Below are positions 62,204 to 64,000 of a stretch of DNA of 64,000 nt, piece by piece (position 1 is the stretch's first letter; every line of letters starts with the position of its first letter). Under the pieces are notes generated by a model. That model worked only from the letters and a program-made list of their open reading frames with translations. It made no database searches and was not told where the DNA came from. The position numbers and the translations under genes are program-made. This stretch comes from Mesorhizobium sp. WSM4306 (lineage in GTDB: Bacteria; Pseudomonadota; Alphaproteobacteria; Rhizobiales; Rhizobiaceae): NCBI RefSeq assembly GCF_007003975.1, contig NZ_VFTC01000019.1, positions 62,001-126,000 on the forward strand, in the 5' to 3' direction.

Positions 62204-62552
62204 TCACGGCGTGATCGTGAACCCGCACTGCTTCTGCTCCATCTCGATCTGCTTGGTGATGCGGATGGCGTTCTGGGCCTCCGTCACCGAGCCGCTGTTG
62301 ACGGTCTTGTCCTTCAGCGGGCTGACGGCCGCGCAGAGGTGGAAGACATGCTCCGTGTCGGACTTCGCGGCGCCGTTTTCCGGCGCGATCCAGTACACGA
62401 CATCCTGACCGGCGGGGCCGCGTCCTTCGTCGCCTCAGCCACCGTGGTGGAGCCGGTGGCGATCGCCTGCGCCTGGGCGGCTTCGGGCGAACGGTAGGCT
62501 GCAATGCCGAAAGAATCCCGCACACAGCTGCGACGGGAATGGATAGGCGCAC
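62204..62552 (-). pseudogene. Small secreted protein gene broken by two frameshifts
   Basis: A GTG at 62552 begins RLSIPVAAVCGILSA, a signal-like start. A shift near 62500 continues as AAYRSPEAAQAQAIATGSTT, then VAEATKDAAPP, and a second near 62405 as QDVVYWIAPENGAAKSDTEH, VFHLCAAVSPLKDKTVNSGS, then QKQCGFTITP and TGA at 62204. Each piece has coding-like composition and the pieces join in order, so one ancestral gene is likely. Family not recognised. Confidence 0.6.
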
Positions 62553-62580
62553 CGAGCGTACCAGCGGTATCGGCGCGACT

Positions 62581-62682
62581 AGAGCGTTTCACCGTTTCAC
62601 GGAAACGGCGAACCGCTCTATCTCTCTGTTTTTGCCCAATTCCGGACGGAAAACCGATCACACTTTTCCTGGAATTGCTCTA
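62581..62682. repeat. AGAGCGGTT-type dispersed repeat, best-preserved copy
   Basis: AGAGCGTTTCACCGTTTC and GAAACGGCGAACCGCTCT form one hairpin; CTCTGTTTTTGCCCAATTCC, GGACGGAAAACCG and CTTTTCCTGGAATTGCTCTA follow. This is a common rhizobial layout. Degenerate relatives are at 424-513 and 15733-15807. Confidence 0.8.
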
Positions 62683-62688
62683 GCCGGG

Positions 62689-63864
62689 TTACCTGGATGG
62701 AACCATCATCGGCCGTGGGAGCCGGCTGATCCGATGGTATGTCCAAAGGAGGAGAGGGCAAAGGAGGAGTGCGGCAGCGCCGAAATCGAGCGCGCCCGTC
62801 GCGGTGCCGGCCCAAACAGCAAGTTTGCCGCCAATCGCCGGCCCCGCCAGCATGCCGGCATAGTAGACAGTGTAGAACACCCCCATCCCGATCGATCGAG
62901 TCCTCTGATCGAGCAGCCGCGCGGGCAAGCTCATAATCGCGCCGGCAGGCAGGCCGCATACGACCCCCATGGTAATGATGAGGGGCAGAATTGGTCCGCT
63001 TCGCGACAGAACGAGCATCAGGAGTGCAAAGCCGACACAGCCCAGGGCGAGAACCGCGCCGCCGTGCTTGGTGCGATCGGTCAGGAAGCCACCCAGGGGG
63101 ACCGAAAGGGCGGCCAGCCAAAGCACGACGCTGATCGTCGACCCCGCCGCAGAGTTGGACCAGCCGCGCTCGACGAGCATCGAAGGACCGAAGCTGAAGA
63201 CCATTGCGAAGCCGACATTGTAGAGACACCAGATCAGGCCGGCAGCAATGAGGGCATAGGTTGTCCCCGCCGAAACGCCGGAGCGTTCGACGCCACCGGC
63301 GGGCGGTACCTCCGGGGTGCGATAGACGAAGGTCATCAGGCCGATGCTGGCGATGACGAGCAGCGAAACGGTAACGCCCACGGCGGTCATCCCGAACGTC
63401 GTTCCGATTGCCGGCAGCAGCACGAGAGCGATGGCGATGCCTGCTGGCCACGAGTTGATGTAGATGGCCATGGCGGTTGCGATTTCCCGGCCGGCAAACC
63501 AGTCGGCGACCATCTTGGTCATCAGGACGTTCAAGAGAACGCCGCCAGTGCCGCCGATCAGTCGGCCGCCAACCTGCAGGTTCCAGGATGTCGACGCCGT
63601 CATCAGCATTTCACCCGCCAGCATCATCAGGAGGCCGGCGAGAACAGTCGCCTTGTCGCCATAGCGCCGGCCGATGGTCGCGCCAGGCAGGGCCAATGCT
63701 ACTCCCGGGGCAAGATAGAGGCCGATCAGAATGCCGATGTCTGCCAGGCTCGCGCCGAGTCTATCGCTGACAAGAGGCGCGACGGCGCCGACGCTCTGGA
63801 ACTGAAACGCCATTGCGGTGCGGGCGACAAACAGGACAGCAAGGATCGTCCAGCGGCTGCGCAC
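62689..63864 (-). CDS. Major facilitator superfamily transporter (CynX/NarK-like)
   Basis: 391 aa, about 12 helices. First-half signature LALPGATIGRRYGDKATVLAGLLMM, second-half VPLGGFLTDRTKHGGAVLALG, with GGTGGVLLNVLMTKMVADWF in helix 4. Substrate unknown. It starts 22 nt after the stop of the FAD oxidase gene and could be its operon partner. Confidence 0.9.
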   Translation of the reverse strand: MRSRWTILAVLFVARTAMAFQFQSVGAVAPLVSDRLGASLADIGILIGLYLAPGVALALPGATIGRRYGDKATVLAGLLMMLAGEMLMTASTSWNLQVGGRLIGGTGGVLLNVLMTKMVADWFAGREIATAMAIYINSWPAGIAIALVLLPAIGTTFGMTAVGVTVSLLVIASIGLMTFVYRTPEVPPAGGVERSGVSAGTTYALIAAGLIWCLYNVGFAMVFSFGPSMLVERGWSNSAAGSTISVVLWLAALSVPLGGFLTDRTKHGGAVLALGCVGFALLMLVLSRSGPILPLIITMGVVCGLPAGAIMSLPARLLDQRTRSIGMGVFYTVYYAGMLAGPAIGGKLAVWAGTATGALDFGAAALLLCPLLLWTYHRISRLPRPMMVPSR

Positions 63865-63886
63865 GGTTCCCCCACGGATTTTCGAA

Positions 63887-64000
63887 TTATTCAGGCCTGA
63901 TATTCTGGTTCAACCGGAAGAAATTGGTCGGGTCGTATTGCTTCTTGATGGCGGCGAGGCGCGCATAATTGGCGCCGTAGGCATCACGCACGCGCTCGTC
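63887..64000 (-). CDS. FAD-linked oxidase, BBE C-terminal end, cut by window edge
   Basis: The last 37 codons read DERVRDAYGANYARLAAIKK, then QYDPTNFFRLNQNI, the berberine-bridge-enzyme C-terminal motif (YG-N-RL--IK-KYDP-N-FR-NQNI), before TAA 63887-63889. The FAD-binding domain lies outside the window. These enzymes oxidise sugars or alkaloid-like substrates with bicovalent or covalent FAD. Confidence 0.88.
   Translation of the reverse strand, partial: DERVRDAYGANYARLAAIKKQYDPTNFFRLNQNIRPE

Noticed and set aside
61874..62497. 207-codon plus-strand frame near the end of the window
   Set aside because: Arg/Ser-rich without motif; half of it is antisense to the frameshifted secreted-protein remnant.

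Overview
The window is high-GC chromosomal DNA from an alphaproteobacterium of the Rhizobiales, most likely a Mesorhizobium or close relative. I infer this from the density of sugar ABC transporters, a LigD/Ku end-joining locus, class III cyclase and GGDEF/EAL proteins, and rhizobial-type dispersed palindromes (TAATGCATGTCG elements, AGAGCGGTT elements, and 150-200 bp inverted repeats). No IS element, prophage, CRISPR array, rRNA or tRNA was recognised. Genes are dense on both strands, and most starts are supported by a GGAG-type ribosome binding site or an ATGA/TGATG overlap.

Layout. 1-5.7 kb: the end of an EAL-domain gene, then a tightly coupled five-gene signalling operon: two HATPase-like regulators, a STAS-like domain fused to a methyltransferase, a Cache-HAMP-SpoIIE phosphatase and a free STAS protein. 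5.7-20.7 kb: single-gene units: a broken DNA ligase, a GGDEF sensor, a cation/proton antiporter with a universal-stress domain, GNAT, DUF1330, ankyrin, MFS, VOC, a DHFR-like/HxlR pair, a fused pair of truncated genes at 17.45 kb, a flavin monooxygenase-like protein and a LysR/SDR divergent pair. 20.7-28.3 kb: a minus-strand sugar or sugar-alcohol uptake and catabolic region: a complete MalFGK-type ABC transporter, a DUF922 protein, a GatZ/KbaZ-type aldolase subunit and a PfkB (tagatose-type) kinase. 28.5-36 kb: GST, GNAT, a ribose-type ABC importer, an aldo/keto reductase, an AraC remnant and small hypotheticals.

36-43 kb is a DNA end-joining and repair neighbourhood: ligD, ku, a gene overlapping ku that encodes a possible BRCT/HTH/TPR protein, an alpha/beta hydrolase and an exonuclease III. 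43-49 kb: a membrane-anchored WD40 protein, an alkaline phosphatase preceded by two Pho-box-like sites, and a Tat-exported protein with a MacB/FtsX-type ABC pair. 49-53 kb: amidase, isochorismatase-type hydrolase, GFA protein. 53.3-58 kb: a LacI-controlled ribose-type ABC importer. 58-64 kb: an MscS channel flanked by a ghost copy of the importer's 3' end, a cyclase-TPR protein, a doubly frameshifted secreted protein, an MFS transporter and the end of a BBE-type FAD oxidase.

The best candidate for an undescribed system is the operon at 0.7-5.7 kb. It looks like a partner-switching circuit in which one STAS partner is fused to a SAM methyltransferase and has lost the usual phospho-acceptor serine. 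The ku-coupled HTH/TPR protein is the second. The window also records repeated gene decay: two truncated genes joined head to head, two duplicated 3' ends (ligD and a sugar-binding protein), three frameshifted remnants, and dispersed elements whose first bases serve as stop codons of three unrelated genes.
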